A stretch of 64,000 bases of DNA from Mycolicibacter terrae (GTDB lineage Bacteria; Actinomycetota; Actinomycetes; Mycobacteriales; Mycobacteriaceae), in NCBI RefSeq assembly GCF_010727125.1, contig NZ_AP022564.1, positions 4,402,001-4,466,000 of the forward strand. The letters run 5' to 3'. A program made the position numbers and the translations under genes. This document shows positions 1 through 8,472 of the stretch, piece by piece. Each line of letters opens with the position of its first letter. Position 1 is the stretch's first letter. The notes beneath the pieces were generated by a model that was not told the origin of the DNA, did no database searches, and worked only from the letters and a program-made list of their open reading frames with translations.

Positions 1-186
1 GGCGCTGACCGTCGCCGGTGTCACGAGCAGCGTGAGGCCGGCCAGCGTCGCCACCAGCCAGACCAGCCGGCGGCGTGCCGCAGGCCACAGCGCGCACAGG
101 ATCAGCAGGATCGCGGTCAGCGGTACCAGCGCCACCACGGCGTGCAGCAGCAGGACGTGCGCGGGCAACCCGGCAATTGTCGACAT
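1..186 (-). CDS. DUF2231-like membrane protein, 5' part only
   Basis: The first 62 codons of a gene that runs off the left edge of the window. The ATG at 186 opens a protein beginning MSTIAGLPAHVLLLHAVVAL, with two strongly hydrophobic segments (about residues 9-30 and 39-60) separated by an arginine-rich turn (AARRRL). The short GLPAHxLLxH start followed by membrane segments resembles actinobacterial DUF2231 membrane proteins. Function is unknown. It lies 27 bases downstream of fusA2 on the same strand, so cotranscription with fusA2 is likely. The family call is from pattern memory; the membrane topology is seen directly. Confidence 0.6.
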   Translation of the reverse strand, partial: MSTIAGLPAHVLLLHAVVALVPLTAILLILCALWPAARRRLVWLVATLAGLTLLVTPATVSA

Positions 187-213
187 CGATGTCCTTTCAT
201 TTTCCAGCGCGGG

Positions 214-2334
214 TTATGCGCTGCTGCCGGCGTGCGCGGCCGCGGACTCCGACAGCGGTTCATAGCGGGCGAACCCGCGGGTGAACGAGCCGGCGCCGTG
301 CGTGAGCGAACGCAGGTCGACCGCGTACCGGATCAGCTCGGTCTGAGGCACTTCGGCTTTCACGCAGGTGCGGTCCGCACCGACTTTATCGGTACCCAAC
401 ACCCGGGCGCGGCGGGCCGACAGATCGCCCATCACGGCGCCGACCAAATCGTCGGGAACCAGCACCGTGACGTCGTCGATCGGCTCGAGCAACCGCACCC
501 GGCCGGCTGCCGCGGCGTCGCGCAGCGCGGCCGACCCCGCCATCTGGAACGCGAAGTCCGACGAATCGACGCTGTGGGACTTGCCGTCGAGCAGGGTGAC
601 CCGGATATCGACCACCGGGTAGCCCTCCCCGGCCTCTCCGGTGAGTCCCCGCTCCATCTGTGCGCGGACGCCCTTCTCCACGCTGGGGATGAACTGGCGC
701 GGTACCGCCCCGCCGACCACCCGGTCGACGAACTCGAAACCGGAACCCTGCGCCAGCGGTTCGACCTCGATGTCGCAGACCGCGTACTGGCCGTGCCCGC
801 CAGACTGCTTGACATGCCGACCGTGGCCTTTGGCCTTGGCGGCGAACGTCTCCCGCAGGGCCACCCGCAGTGCGACCGTGTCCACCGCTACCGCGTAGCG
901 ATGGGCCAGCGCGTCGAGCACGATGGCCGAATGCGCCTCACCCATGCACCACAGCACGGTCTGGTGGGTTTCCGGATTGCGCTCGATACGCAGGCTCGGG
1001 TCCTCGGCGGCCAGCCGCGCCAGCCCGACCGCCAGCTTGTCCTCGTCGGTCTTGGCGTGCGGGATGACCGCGACCGGCAGCAGCGGGTCGGGCATCGACC
1101 AGGGTTTGCACACCAGCGGGTCGCCCTTGTCGGACAGTGTGTCTCCGGTCTCGGCGTGGCTGAGCCGGCCGACCGTACAGATGTCACCGGCCATCACCGC
1201 CCCGGCCGGCCGCAGTTGCCTGCCGAGTGGAAACGCCAGCGCCCCGATCCGGTCGTCCTCGTCGTGGTCGGCGTGGCCACTGGCCGCGCCGAAGAACCCG
1301 CTGCAATGCCCACTGACGTGAATCCCACTGTCGGGCTTGATGGTTCCGGAGAACACCCGCACCAGGCTGACCCTGCCGACATAGGGATCCGAGGTGGTGC
1401 GGACCACCTCGGCCAACAGCGGCCCGGCCGGGTCGCAGCTCAGTCCGGGGCGCGCCACGCCGTCGGGGGTGAACACCTCTGGAAGCAAGTGCTCGGGCGG
1501 TGCGGGGAATCCGGCGGTGATGACCTCGAGCAGCTCGGGAACGCCGACCCCGGTGCTGCTGCACACCGGAACGACCGGGAAGAACGAACCGCGCGCCAAG
1601 GCCCGCTCCAGGTCGTTGGTGAGCACCGCCCGGTCGATCTGCTCCCCGCCCAGGTAGCGGTCCAGCAGCGACTCGTCCTCGGACTCCTCGATGATCGCCT
1701 CGATCAGCGTGCCCCGCTGCTGTTCGACGTCGGCGGAGTCGTATTGGCCCGCCGCCAGCAGATCGATGAGGCCGGCGGGCCCGCCCGGCTCGGCCGGCGA
1801 TGGCAGATACAGCGGCAACACCTTGTCGCCGAACGCCAACCGAGCCGCGGCCACCCGGCCGGGGTAGTCAGCCCGGGCGTGGTCCAGCTTGGTGACGACC
1901 ACCGCACGCGGCATGCCGACCCGGCTGCATTCCTGCCACAGCGCGGTGGTGGCGTCGTCGATGTCCTCGTTGGCCGCGACAACGAACAGTGCGGCGTCGG
2001 CGGCCCGCAGTCCGGCGCGGAGTTCGCCGAGGAAATCGGCATAGCCCGGGGTATCGATCAGGTTGACCTTGATGTCGTCGTGTGCCAATGAGGCGCACGC
2101 GAGCCCGACCGAACGCTGCTGACGTATCTCGGCGTCGTCGTAGTCGCAGATCGTGCTGCCGCTGGTGATCGAGCCGGCCCTGGGCAGCACCCCGGAGGCG
2201 ACCAGCATCGCCTCGACGAGGGTGGTCTTGCCGGAGCCGGGCGGGCCGACCAGCACGACGTTGCGGATGGCGGCCGGACTGGCCGCGGTCGGGGCGGCAG
2301 CCGTGGCCCGTGAGGTCCCGGTCTTGTCTGACAT
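214..2334 (-). CDS. fusA2: FusA2, elongation factor G-like GTPase
   Basis: A 706-residue EF-G paralogue. The P-loop GPPGSGKT lies at residues 30-37, followed by the switch II motif DTPGYADF and a G4 motif that reads TKLD rather than the canonical NKxD. EF-G domains II-V follow. The start at 2334 is chosen because AGGAGG stands 5-7 bases upstream; an in-frame ATG 16 codons earlier lacks this. The arrangement beside a PepA protease resembles M. tuberculosis Rv0120c (fusA2). Literature on mycobacterial EF-G2 reports guanine nucleotide binding without ribosome-stimulated GTPase activity, so a role in translocation should not be assumed. An inverted repeat lies directly upstream of the ribosome binding site. 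Confidence 0.93.
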   Translation of the reverse strand: MSDKTGTSRATAAAPTAASPAAIRNVVLVGPPGSGKTTLVEAMLVASGVLPRAGSITSGSTICDYDDAEIRQQRSVGLACASLAHDDIKVNLIDTPGYADFLGELRAGLRAADAALFVVAANEDIDDATTALWQECSRVGMPRAVVVTKLDHARADYPGRVAAARLAFGDKVLPLYLPSPAEPGGPAGLIDLLAAGQYDSADVEQQRGTLIEAIIEESEDESLLDRYLGGEQIDRAVLTNDLERALARGSFFPVVPVCSSTGVGVPELLEVITAGFPAPPEHLLPEVFTPDGVARPGLSCDPAGPLLAEVVRTTSDPYVGRVSLVRVFSGTIKPDSGIHVSGHCSGFFGAASGHADHDEDDRIGALAFPLGRQLRPAGAVMAGDICTVGRLSHAETGDTLSDKGDPLVCKPWSMPDPLLPVAVIPHAKTDEDKLAVGLARLAAEDPSLRIERNPETHQTVLWCMGEAHSAIVLDALAHRYAVAVDTVALRVALRETFAAKAKGHGRHVKQSGGHGQYAVCDIEVEPLAQGSGFEFVDRVVGGAVPRQFIPSVEKGVRAQMERGLTGEAGEGYPVVDIRVTLLDGKSHSVDSSDFAFQMAGSAALRDAAAAGRVRLLEPIDDVTVLVPDDLVGAVMGDLSARRARVLGTDKVGADRTCVKAEVPQTELIRYAVDLRSLTHGAGSFTRGFARYEPLSESAAAHAGSSA

Positions 2335-2349
2335 GGCATCCTCCTGAAA

Positions 2350-2378
2350 GCTCAGCCTCCCTTCAACAGAGGCTGAGC
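2350..2378 (-). promoter_or_regulatory. Inverted repeat in the fusA2 leader
   Basis: A perfect 10-base inverted repeat, GCTCAGCCTC at 2350-2359 and GAGGCTGAGC at 2369-2378, with a 9-base spacer. It ends three bases upstream of the AGGAGG ribosome binding site of fusA2. In RNA it would form a stem-loop beside the Shine-Dalgarno sequence; in DNA it could be a repressor site. Either use is inference. Confidence 0.5.
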
Positions 2379-2545
2379 ACAAGACCTCCGATACCCCGGT
2401 GGCGGCCCAGCTGGTGGCCGTCTTTTGCGGACCTTTCCGGCGGGTCCGGTAAGCTTGCGGTGTTTTTTACGGATCCGCCGCCCTGGACGTGCTCGGACGT
2501 GCTGGATTTCGGCCAGAATCGTGACCGACCGCAGGAGGTAACCCG

Positions 2546-3598
2546 ATGAGCGGATCGCATCGCCGTAGCCGGTGGTGGCTGCTCAGCGTGACAGCGGCTG
2601 CATTGAGCACAGTGGGTCTGGGTCTGGTGGCGGTGCCGGTCCAGGCGGCGCCGACGCTGCCCAAGCCCCCGCTCGACCCGTCGGCGATGGTCGCGCAGGT
2701 CGGTCCCGCGGTGGTCAACATCGATGCCCAGATGGGTTACCAGAGCGCGGTCGGCGCCGGTACCGGCATCGTCCTGGACCCGAACGGCATCGTGCTGACC
2801 AACAACCACGTCATCGCCGGGGCGACCGGGCTGACGGCGGTGTCGGTCGGCACCGGTCAGACCTACGACGTCGACGTGTTGGGCTTCGACCGCAGCCACG
2901 ACGTGGCGGTGCTGCAGCTGCGCGGCGCCTCCGGCCTACCGGCCGCCAACATCGGCGACTCGTCCCGGGTCAACGTCGGTGACCCGGTCGTCGCGATGGG
3001 CAACGCCGGCGGCCAGGGCGGTACGCCGAGTGCGGTGCCCGGCAACGTCATCGGGCTGAACCAGACGGTCTCGGCCGCCGACGAGCTGACCGGCAGCACC
3101 GAGACGCTGACCAACATGATCAAGGCCGACACCGCGATCCGTCCCGGCGACTCGGGCGGTCCGATGGTCAACGCGGCCGGCCAGGTGATCGGAATGAACA
3201 CCGCGGCGTCGGACAACTACAAGTTCGCCCAGCCCGGCGGCGAAGGCTACGCGATCCCGATCAACCAGGCGATGGCCATTGCCAACCAGATCCGGTCCGG
3301 CATCTCGTCGCCCACCGTGCACATCGGCGAGACGGCGTTCATGGGTGTCGGCGTGGTGGACGAGAACGGCGGGGCGCGGGTCGCCCAGGTGCTCGACGGC
3401 ACCCCGGCCGCCGCGAGCGGTATCGCCAAGGACGACATCATCACCTCGGTCGACGGCCGGCCGGTGAACTCGGCCACCGATCTGACCGATGTGCTCGACC
3501 AGCGCCACCCGGGCGACACCGTCTCGCTGACGTGGCGCAGCCCGACCGGCGGTGAGCACAGCGCCACCGTGACCCTGGTGCCGGGCCCGGTCGGCTGA
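2546..3598 (+). CDS. pepA: PepA-type secreted trypsin-like serine protease with PDZ domain
   Basis: A 350-residue secreted HtrA/S1C-type protease. A signal peptide covers residues 1-34 (arginine-rich start, hydrophobic core, cleavage expected after VQA). The catalytic triad is visible as His88 in TNNHVIAG, Asp119 in SHDVAVL and Ser203 in GDSGGP. A single PDZ domain follows at about residues 265-345 (MGVGVVDE, SGIAKDDIITSVDG). AGGAGGT precedes the ATG. Length and order match M. tuberculosis Rv0125 (PepA, Mtb32A, 355 residues). It is transcribed divergently from fusA2. Substrates are unknown; cell-envelope protein quality control is the usual role of the family. Confidence 0.95.
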   Translation: MSGSHRRSRWWLLSVTAAALSTVGLGLVAVPVQAAPTLPKPPLDPSAMVAQVGPAVVNIDAQMGYQSAVGAGTGIVLDPNGIVLTNNHVIAGATGLTAVSVGTGQTYDVDVLGFDRSHDVAVLQLRGASGLPAANIGDSSRVNVGDPVVAMGNAGGQGGTPSAVPGNVIGLNQTVSAADELTGSTETLTNMIKADTAIRPGDSGGPMVNAAGQVIGMNTAASDNYKFAQPGGEGYAIPINQAMAIANQIRSGISSPTVHIGETAFMGVGVVDENGGARVAQVLDGTPAAASGIAKDDIITSVDGRPVNSATDLTDVLDQRHPGDTVSLTWRSPTGGEHSATVTLVPGPVG

Positions 3599-3625
3599 GG
3601 TAGAGCCCGTCAGTCCCAGGCGCTC

Positions 3626-4306
3626 GTGATACGCCGGCACTACGACAGCGAAACCAAGCTGTCCTGGGTGCTCGCCGGCCTTGCCGGCGTGCTGGCGGCC
3701 ACCGCATATACCCATTCCGAGGGGTACTTCGTCACGTTCATGACCGGCAACGCCGGACGTGCGGTCCTGGGGGTGTTCGACGGTAACGAGTGGTTGTCGA
3801 TCTCGGCCGCGGCGCTGCTGTTCGCGTTCCTGGCGGGCGTGGTGACCGCGTCACTGGGCCGGCGCCACGTTTGGCCCGACCACCCGCACGGGGCGATGCT
3901 GCTGACCGCGATCGCGCTGCTGACGGCGACACTGGTCGACTGGATCGTGGAGGGCGGGCCGGAGCTGCCGCTGCCGCTGCTACCGATCCTGCTGGTGGCG
4001 TTCGGAGTCGGCGCGCTGAACACCACCTTCGTGCGAGACGGCGAAGTGTCGATTCCGTTGAGCTACGTGACCGGCACGGTGGTGAAGCTGGGCCAGGGCA
4101 TCGAACGCCACCTCAGTGGCGGAACCTTCCGAGACTGGCTCGGGCACTTCATGCTCTTCGCCGGGTACACCTCCGGGGCGGTCATCGGCGGCTGCATCAG
4201 CCTGTTCGCCGGCGGCACCTGGATGCTGGGCATTGCCACCGTCGTCTGTGTGCTGGCCACCTGGTACACCTACCGCTACGTCGACCGCCGCGGGGTGTGG
4301 CGATGA
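3626..4306 (+). CDS. DUF1275 (YoaK family) membrane protein, copy 1
   Basis: A 226-residue integral membrane protein with about six hydrophobic segments. The family signature is clear: YDSETKLSWVLAGLAG near the N-terminus, GYFVTFMTGNA at the first membrane segment, and GxGALNTTFV plus SIPLSYVTGTVVKLGQGIE in the middle. DUF1275 proteins have no established substrate. The GTG at 3626 lies 27 bases after the pepA stop, so cotranscription with pepA is plausible. A paralogue with nearly the same core lies at 31797-32585. A strong hairpin closes the transcription unit at 4331-4387. Confidence 0.85.
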   Translation: MIRRHYDSETKLSWVLAGLAGVLAATAYTHSEGYFVTFMTGNAGRAVLGVFDGNEWLSISAAALLFAFLAGVVTASLGRRHVWPDHPHGAMLLTAIALLTATLVDWIVEGGPELPLPLLPILLVAFGVGALNTTFVRDGEVSIPLSYVTGTVVKLGQGIERHLSGGTFRDWLGHFMLFAGYTSGAVIGGCISLFAGGTWMLGIATVVCVLATWYTYRYVDRRGVWR

Positions 4307-4330
4307 GGCCCGGCCCTTCCGGTTGAACGC

Positions 4331-4387
4331 CGAGACCGACGTTGTGCAGGCCGGCTCTCGCACTTCGCCTGCACAACGTCGGTCTCG
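4331..4387. terminator. Long hairpin between convergent genes
   Basis: Arms at 4331-4351 and 4367-4387 are perfect 21-base inverted complements, starting CGAGACCGACGTTGTGCAGG, with a 15-base loop. It lies between the stop of the DUF1275 gene (4306) and the stop of fbpC (4406). No T-run follows, as is common for mycobacterial terminators. The position suggests a two-way terminator. It belongs to a set of similar palindromes in this window. Confidence 0.65.
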
Positions 4388-4405
4388 CGCTGCGGGATGG
4401 GCCGA

Positions 4406-5398
4406 TCAGGTCGGGTCGACACCCACACCCAGCACCCGCTGGATGTCGGGCTTCATCGCGACCAGCTGCTGGTTCCAGTACGGCCAGTCGTGGGTTCCCT
4501 CGGCCGGGAAGTTGAACACCCCGTTGTTGCCGCCGGCGGCGATGTAATTCTGCTGGAACGTCTGGTTGGTGCGCAGCGTCAGGCTCTCCAGGAACTTGGC
4601 GGGCATGTTGTTGCCGCCCAGGTCGTTGGGCGTGCCGTTGCCGCAGTAGACCCAGATGCGGGTGCGGTTGGCCACCAGCCGCGGGATCTGCACCATCGCG
4701 TCGTTGCGCTTCCAGGCCGGGTCGGACGACGGTCCCCACATGCTGTTGGCGTTGTACCCGCCGGCGTCGTTCATGGCCAGCCCGATCAACGTCGGCCACC
4801 AGCCCTCAGACGGGTTGAGGAAGCCCGAAAGCGCTGCGGCATAGGGGAACTGTTGCGGGTAGTAGGCCGCCAGGATCAGCGCTGAACCGCCCGCCATCGA
4901 CAGCCCCACCACGGCGTTGCCGTTGGGTGCGACGCTCTTGTTGGCCTGCATCCAGGTGGGCAACTCCCGGGTCAGGAAGGTCTCCCACTTGTAGGTGTAA
5001 TTCTGACCGTTGCCCTGCGACGGCTGGTACCAGTCGGAGTAGAAGCTGGACTGCCCGCCCACCGGCATGATCACCGAGAGGCCGGACTGGTAGTACTCCT
5101 CGAAGGCCGGGGTGTTGATGTCCCAGCCGTTGAAGTCGTCCTGGGCCCGCAGGCCGTCCAGCAGGTACACCGCATGGGCGCCACCCGGCTGGAACTGCAC
5201 CTTGATGTCACGGCCCATCGACGGCGATGGAACCTGCAGGTACTCCACCGGCAGGCCCGGCCGGGAGAACGCCGAGGCGTCGCCCGAACCACCGACGACC
5301 CCGACGAGGCCGCTCAGCAGTACGGCCCCCACCGCTGCGACCATCAGCCGGCGCGGTAGCCGACTCGCCGCGTGACGCAACTTCTCTACGTTCTTCAT
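4406..5398 (-). CDS. fbpC: Antigen 85 mycolyltransferase (FbpC type)
   Basis: A 330-residue secreted mycolyltransferase that moves mycolic acids between trehalose monomycolates and onto arabinogalactan outside the cytoplasmic membrane. The signal peptide ends at ASA43 and the mature protein begins FSRPGLPVEYL. In mature numbering the antigen 85 triad falls exactly on Ser124 (GLSMAG), Glu228 and His260 (THDWPYW), and Cys209 is present. The ATG at 5398 (MKNVEKLRH) is chosen because it begins the signal peptide; upstream codons read as non-coding. Pairing with htdZ nearby matches M. tuberculosis Rv0129c/Rv0130. A second antigen 85 gene begins at the right edge of the window. Confidence 0.96.
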   Translation of the reverse strand: MKNVEKLRHAASRLPRRLMVAAVGAVLLSGLVGVVGGSGDASAFSRPGLPVEYLQVPSPSMGRDIKVQFQPGGAHAVYLLDGLRAQDDFNGWDINTPAFEEYYQSGLSVIMPVGGQSSFYSDWYQPSQGNGQNYTYKWETFLTRELPTWMQANKSVAPNGNAVVGLSMAGGSALILAAYYPQQFPYAAALSGFLNPSEGWWPTLIGLAMNDAGGYNANSMWGPSSDPAWKRNDAMVQIPRLVANRTRIWVYCGNGTPNDLGGNNMPAKFLESLTLRTNQTFQQNYIAAGGNNGVFNFPAEGTHDWPYWNQQLVAMKPDIQRVLGVGVDPT

Positions 5399-5622
5399 AG
5401 CCTGTTCCCATCCCAATGGTCGCTCCGCAAGCTGCGGAATGATGCCTGGTTTTGTCCTACTGCGGGCAGTCAAACACGGTGGCAGCCCGTGTCCTGTTCG
5501 CCGCCACGGCTTTTCATATCGCGGTTCGGCAACGATTGAATTTCGCCGCGGACTCGCTCCCCGCAAGGCCGCCATCGGGGTAGGCATATAGTCGACGTAA
5601 TCATCGACTCAAGGAGCAGGTC
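5399..5622. promoter_or_regulatory. Divergent promoter region, fbpC and CoA-transferase
   Basis: The 224 bases between the divergent starts are less GC-rich than their surroundings and must hold both promoters. A short inverted repeat, ACACGG and CCGTGT about 5475-5492, lies near the middle. AAGGAG precedes the ATG at 5623. I could not assign -10 or -35 boxes with confidence. Confidence 0.4.
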
Positions 5623-6828
5623 ATGCAGCCGACTGCGCCGCGACCGCTGGCCGGGGTGCGCGTCATCGAGATCGCCAGCTTCGTCGCGGTACCGCTCGCC
5701 GGAATGACACTGGCACAGCTGGGCGCCGATGTGGTGCGGGTCGACCCGGTCGGCGGGGCGGCTGACTATCGCCGCTGGCCGGTCACCGAGGACGGCACGT
5801 CGATCTACTGGACCGGGCTCAACAAGGGCAAGCGTTCGGTCGTCGCCGACCTGCGCGCCCCGGAAGGGCAGCGCCTGGTACAGCGCCTGATCGCCGAAAG
5901 CGGTGTGGTGCTGACGAATATGGCCGGCCGGCAATGGCTTTCCTTCGATACGCTGGTGGCCGAACGTCCCGATCTGATCCACCTCGAGGTGCTCGGGCGA
6001 GCCGACGGCTCCACGGCTGTCGATTACACGGTGAACGCGGCCACCGGCTTTCCGTTGGTGACCGGGCCGGCGGCGTACGGCGCACCGATCAACCACGTGC
6101 TGCCGGCGTGGGATATCGCCTGCGGGCTGCACGGCGCGCTGGCGGTGGTCGCCGCGCTGCACCGCCGGGACCGCTCCGGCGACGGCTGCCGGATCCGGCT
6201 GGCCCTGGAGGACGTCGCCCTGGGCACCGCCAGCGCGCTGGGTTTTCTGACCGAGGCGATGGTCAACGGCACCAAACGGGAACGCATCGGCAACGCGCTC
6301 TACGGTCAGTACGGGCAGACCTTCACCGGCAGCGACGGGGCCTGCTTCATGATCGTCACCCTGACCGACCGGCACTTCCGCGACCTCACCGAACTGACCG
6401 GAACGACGAAAGTCATTGCCGCACTGGCCGAGGCGCGCGACATCGACTTCACCGATGAGGGGCAGCGTTACCGCCACCGCGACGTGCTCACCGGGCTGTT
6501 CGACGGCTGGTTCGCCGAACGGACAGGCGCGCAGATCGAAGCGGCTCTGGCGGGCACATCGCTGCTGTGGGACCGTTACCGCAGCTTCGCCGAAGTGGCC
6601 GCCGGCCAGCGCGTGCGTGACAATGCGATGTTCACGGCGCTGCATCAGCCCCGGGTCGGGGACTACCTGGCGGCCGGGCTGCCGGCGTCGATCGACGGCG
6701 TCCACCCGCCCGCGGTCGCGGCACCCGGGCTGGGCGCCGACACCGAGCAAGTGTTGGCCGACCGTTTGGGTATGACCACCGACGAAATCGACCTGCTGCG
6801 CCAAAGCGGTGCGGTGGCAACGGATTAG
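5623..6828 (+). CDS. Family III CoA-transferase (CaiB/BaiF), possible 2-methylfumaryl-CoA isomerase
   Basis: A 401-residue class III CoA-transferase. The N-terminal signature GVRVIEIASFVAVPLAGMTL and GADVVRVDPVGG, the segment NKGKRSV, and Asp164 in LPAWDIACGLHGAL, at the catalytic aspartate position, are visible. The overall wording resembles actinobacterial proteins annotated as 2-methylfumaryl-CoA (mesaconyl-C1/C4-CoA) isomerase, an intramolecular CoA transferase. The substrate is inferred only by resemblance. AAGGAG supports the ATG. The MaoC-type hydratase htdZ follows after 17 bases, so the two probably act in one acyl-CoA pathway. I recall no such gene between fbpC and htdZ in M. tuberculosis. 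Confidence 0.8.
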   Translation: MQPTAPRPLAGVRVIEIASFVAVPLAGMTLAQLGADVVRVDPVGGAADYRRWPVTEDGTSIYWTGLNKGKRSVVADLRAPEGQRLVQRLIAESGVVLTNMAGRQWLSFDTLVAERPDLIHLEVLGRADGSTAVDYTVNAATGFPLVTGPAAYGAPINHVLPAWDIACGLHGALAVVAALHRRDRSGDGCRIRLALEDVALGTASALGFLTEAMVNGTKRERIGNALYGQYGQTFTGSDGACFMIVTLTDRHFRDLTELTGTTKVIAALAEARDIDFTDEGQRYRHRDVLTGLFDGWFAERTGAQIEAALAGTSLLWDRYRSFAEVAAGQRVRDNAMFTALHQPRVGDYLAAGLPASIDGVHPPAVAAPGLGADTEQVLADRLGMTTDEIDLLRQSGAVATD

Positions 6829-6845
6829 CAAAGGAGCTTCAAGCC

Positions 6846-7301
6846 GTGCGTACTTTTCGATCGATCGATGAACTTGCCGCATGCCAGGGCGAGGTGATCG
6901 GCCACAGCGACTGGGTGACCATCACCCAGGACGCCGTCAACCTGTTCGCCGACGCGACCGGTGACCATCAGTGGATTCACGTCGACCCCGAGCGGGCCGC
7001 CACGGGGCCGTTCGGCACCACGATCGCCCACGGATACCTGACCCTGGCCATGCTGCCGCAGCTGATGGCGCAGATCAGCCGCCTCGACGGGGTCAAGCTG
7101 GCGATCAACTACGGGCTGAACAAGGTGCGCTTTCCGGCGCCGGTACCGGTCGGCTCCAAGATCCGGGCCGAGACCTCCCTGGTTGAGGTCGCCGATGTGG
7201 GTGGAGGCGCCCACCAGGTGACCTACTCGACCACGGTGTCCATCGACGGCCATGCCAAGCCGGCGTGCGTCGCCGAGAGCGTCGTGCGCTACATGCTCTG
7301 A
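6846..7301 (+). CDS. htdZ: HtdZ, MaoC-type (R)-specific enoyl-CoA hydratase
   Basis: A 151-residue single hot-dog-fold hydratase that adds water to enoyl-CoA thioesters, giving (R)-3-hydroxyacyl-CoA. The MaoC signature is complete: FADATGDHQWIHVDPERA, with catalytic Asp40 and His45, then GPFGTTIAHGYLTLAMLP. Length and these residue numbers match M. tuberculosis Rv0130. The start is GTG with AAAGGAG about 10 bases upstream. It follows the CoA-transferase closely and its 3' end overlaps the convergent MinD-like gene by 13 bases. Confidence 0.93.
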   Translation: MRTFRSIDELAACQGEVIGHSDWVTITQDAVNLFADATGDHQWIHVDPERAATGPFGTTIAHGYLTLAMLPQLMAQISRLDGVKLAINYGLNKVRFPAPVPVGSKIRAETSLVEVADVGGGAHQVTYSTTVSIDGHAKPACVAESVVRYML

Positions 7302-8380
7302 TTCGGGCGGTTCCTGGCGCCCCGGCCGCCGGGGCGAGAAGAGAAGTGGCGCGCGACGATCGCCGCGATCTGCAGGAAGCGACGGCGGGTGGCCGGCGCC
7401 ATCTCGGTCATCACGTCGATCACCCCGCCGGGGCGCAGGTGCGGGTCGAACGGTACCTCGACCACCGCCTGACCGTGCTGCAGGAACTGCGCGGTGAGCG
7501 CGGAGCGGGTCCGTTTGTCGGCGTGGCCGTCGGAGTCGTTGAGCACCACCACGCTGCGTTGCAGCAGACCGCCCTGGCCGCGGTCGGCCAGCCACTCCAT
7601 GGTCTTGGCGGCCGCGCCGGCCCCATCCGCCCACGGCGAGGACACCACGATCAGCGCGTCCAGGTCGCGCAGCGCCTCCTGGGTGACCGGCGAGTCCATC
7701 GTCGAACCGCAGTCGACGATGGAGATGGTGAAGTGCCGGTCCAGGCGTAGCGCCGCCTCCCGGTACAGTGCCGCGTCCAGGATCCGGCGCCCGCCGGCGG
7801 CCGGTTCCCCGATCAGCACGTACAGACCCGCGGCGTTGGCGCCCACCCGGGTGCTGATGTCGGCGAACGACTGCATGCTCTGGTCGGCTGCCAGGTCCCA
7901 GTAGGAGCTGGTGGCCCGCGGGTCGATGCGGCTGCCGAGCCGGCCGAACGCGGTGTCGGCATCGACGGCCACCACGTGGTCGGCGCGGCGCAGCGCGGCG
8001 AACACCGATCCGACGCTGGCCGCCACCGTCGTCTTGCCCACGCCGCCCTTGCCCAGGACGCCGACCTTGTAGGTGCCGTTCGGCATGGAACGGATGGCCG
8101 CCTCGTAGGCGGTCTCCTCACGCTCGGCAGGTGACGGCCCCAGGTTGACCAGCCCCAGCGTCGCCGACAGCACCAGGTGCCGCCAACCGCGCGCCGGGCG
8201 TGGCCGCACCGGCGGCAGCGGGCCCGGATACGGGTAGGGCATCTGCCCGACCGGTTGTTGCTGCGGTGGCCGCCCCCAGGGCTGCTGTGGCGTCGGCTGT
8301 TGTCGCGGCGGCTCTGGCTGCGACCGTGGCCCGCCGCCGTGCAGGAAGTCGCCCCGCGGGAAGTCGTCGTCGGCGTTCAT
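7289..8380 (-). CDS. MinD/ParA-like ATPase with proline-rich N-terminus
   Basis: A 363-residue protein. Residues 1-65 are rich in proline and glutamine (low complexity). A deviant Walker A motif, GKGGVGKTT, lies at residues 110-118, followed by VVAVDADTAFGRLG and the switch II-like SIVDCGSTMD. This is the MinD/ParA/SIMIBI fold. The arrangement resembles M. tuberculosis Rv3860, which neighbours gltB, and EspI of ESX-1. Role unknown. GAGGAG precedes the ATG. It follows glnA on the same strand with a 92-base gap. It may position or energise a membrane or secretion complex; that is family-based inference. Confidence 0.8.
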   Translation of the reverse strand: MNADDDFPRGDFLHGGGPRSQPEPPRQQPTPQQPWGRPPQQQPVGQMPYPYPGPLPPVRPRPARGWRHLVLSATLGLVNLGPSPAEREETAYEAAIRSMPNGTYKVGVLGKGGVGKTTVAASVGSVFAALRRADHVVAVDADTAFGRLGSRIDPRATSSYWDLAADQSMQSFADISTRVGANAAGLYVLIGEPAAGGRRILDAALYREAALRLDRHFTISIVDCGSTMDSPVTQEALRDLDALIVVSSPWADGAGAAAKTMEWLADRGQGGLLQRSVVVLNDSDGHADKRTRSALTAQFLQHGQAVVEVPFDPHLRPGGVIDVMTEMAPATRRRFLQIAAIVARHFSSRPGGRGARNRPNQSM

Positions 8381-8472
8381 CGGCTCCTCGAGGCATACGG
8401 CAGGGGCATGGCCAGGTGGCCCAACAATCCTGCAGCTTAACCGCGGAGCAGCCGAAACCGCGTCAGGGCCGG

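Noticed and set aside
5470..6882. Long open frame antisense to the CoA-transferase gene
   Set aside because: GC-rich shadow; its translation has no domain, and the plus-strand CoA-transferase signature is complete with a ribosome binding site.
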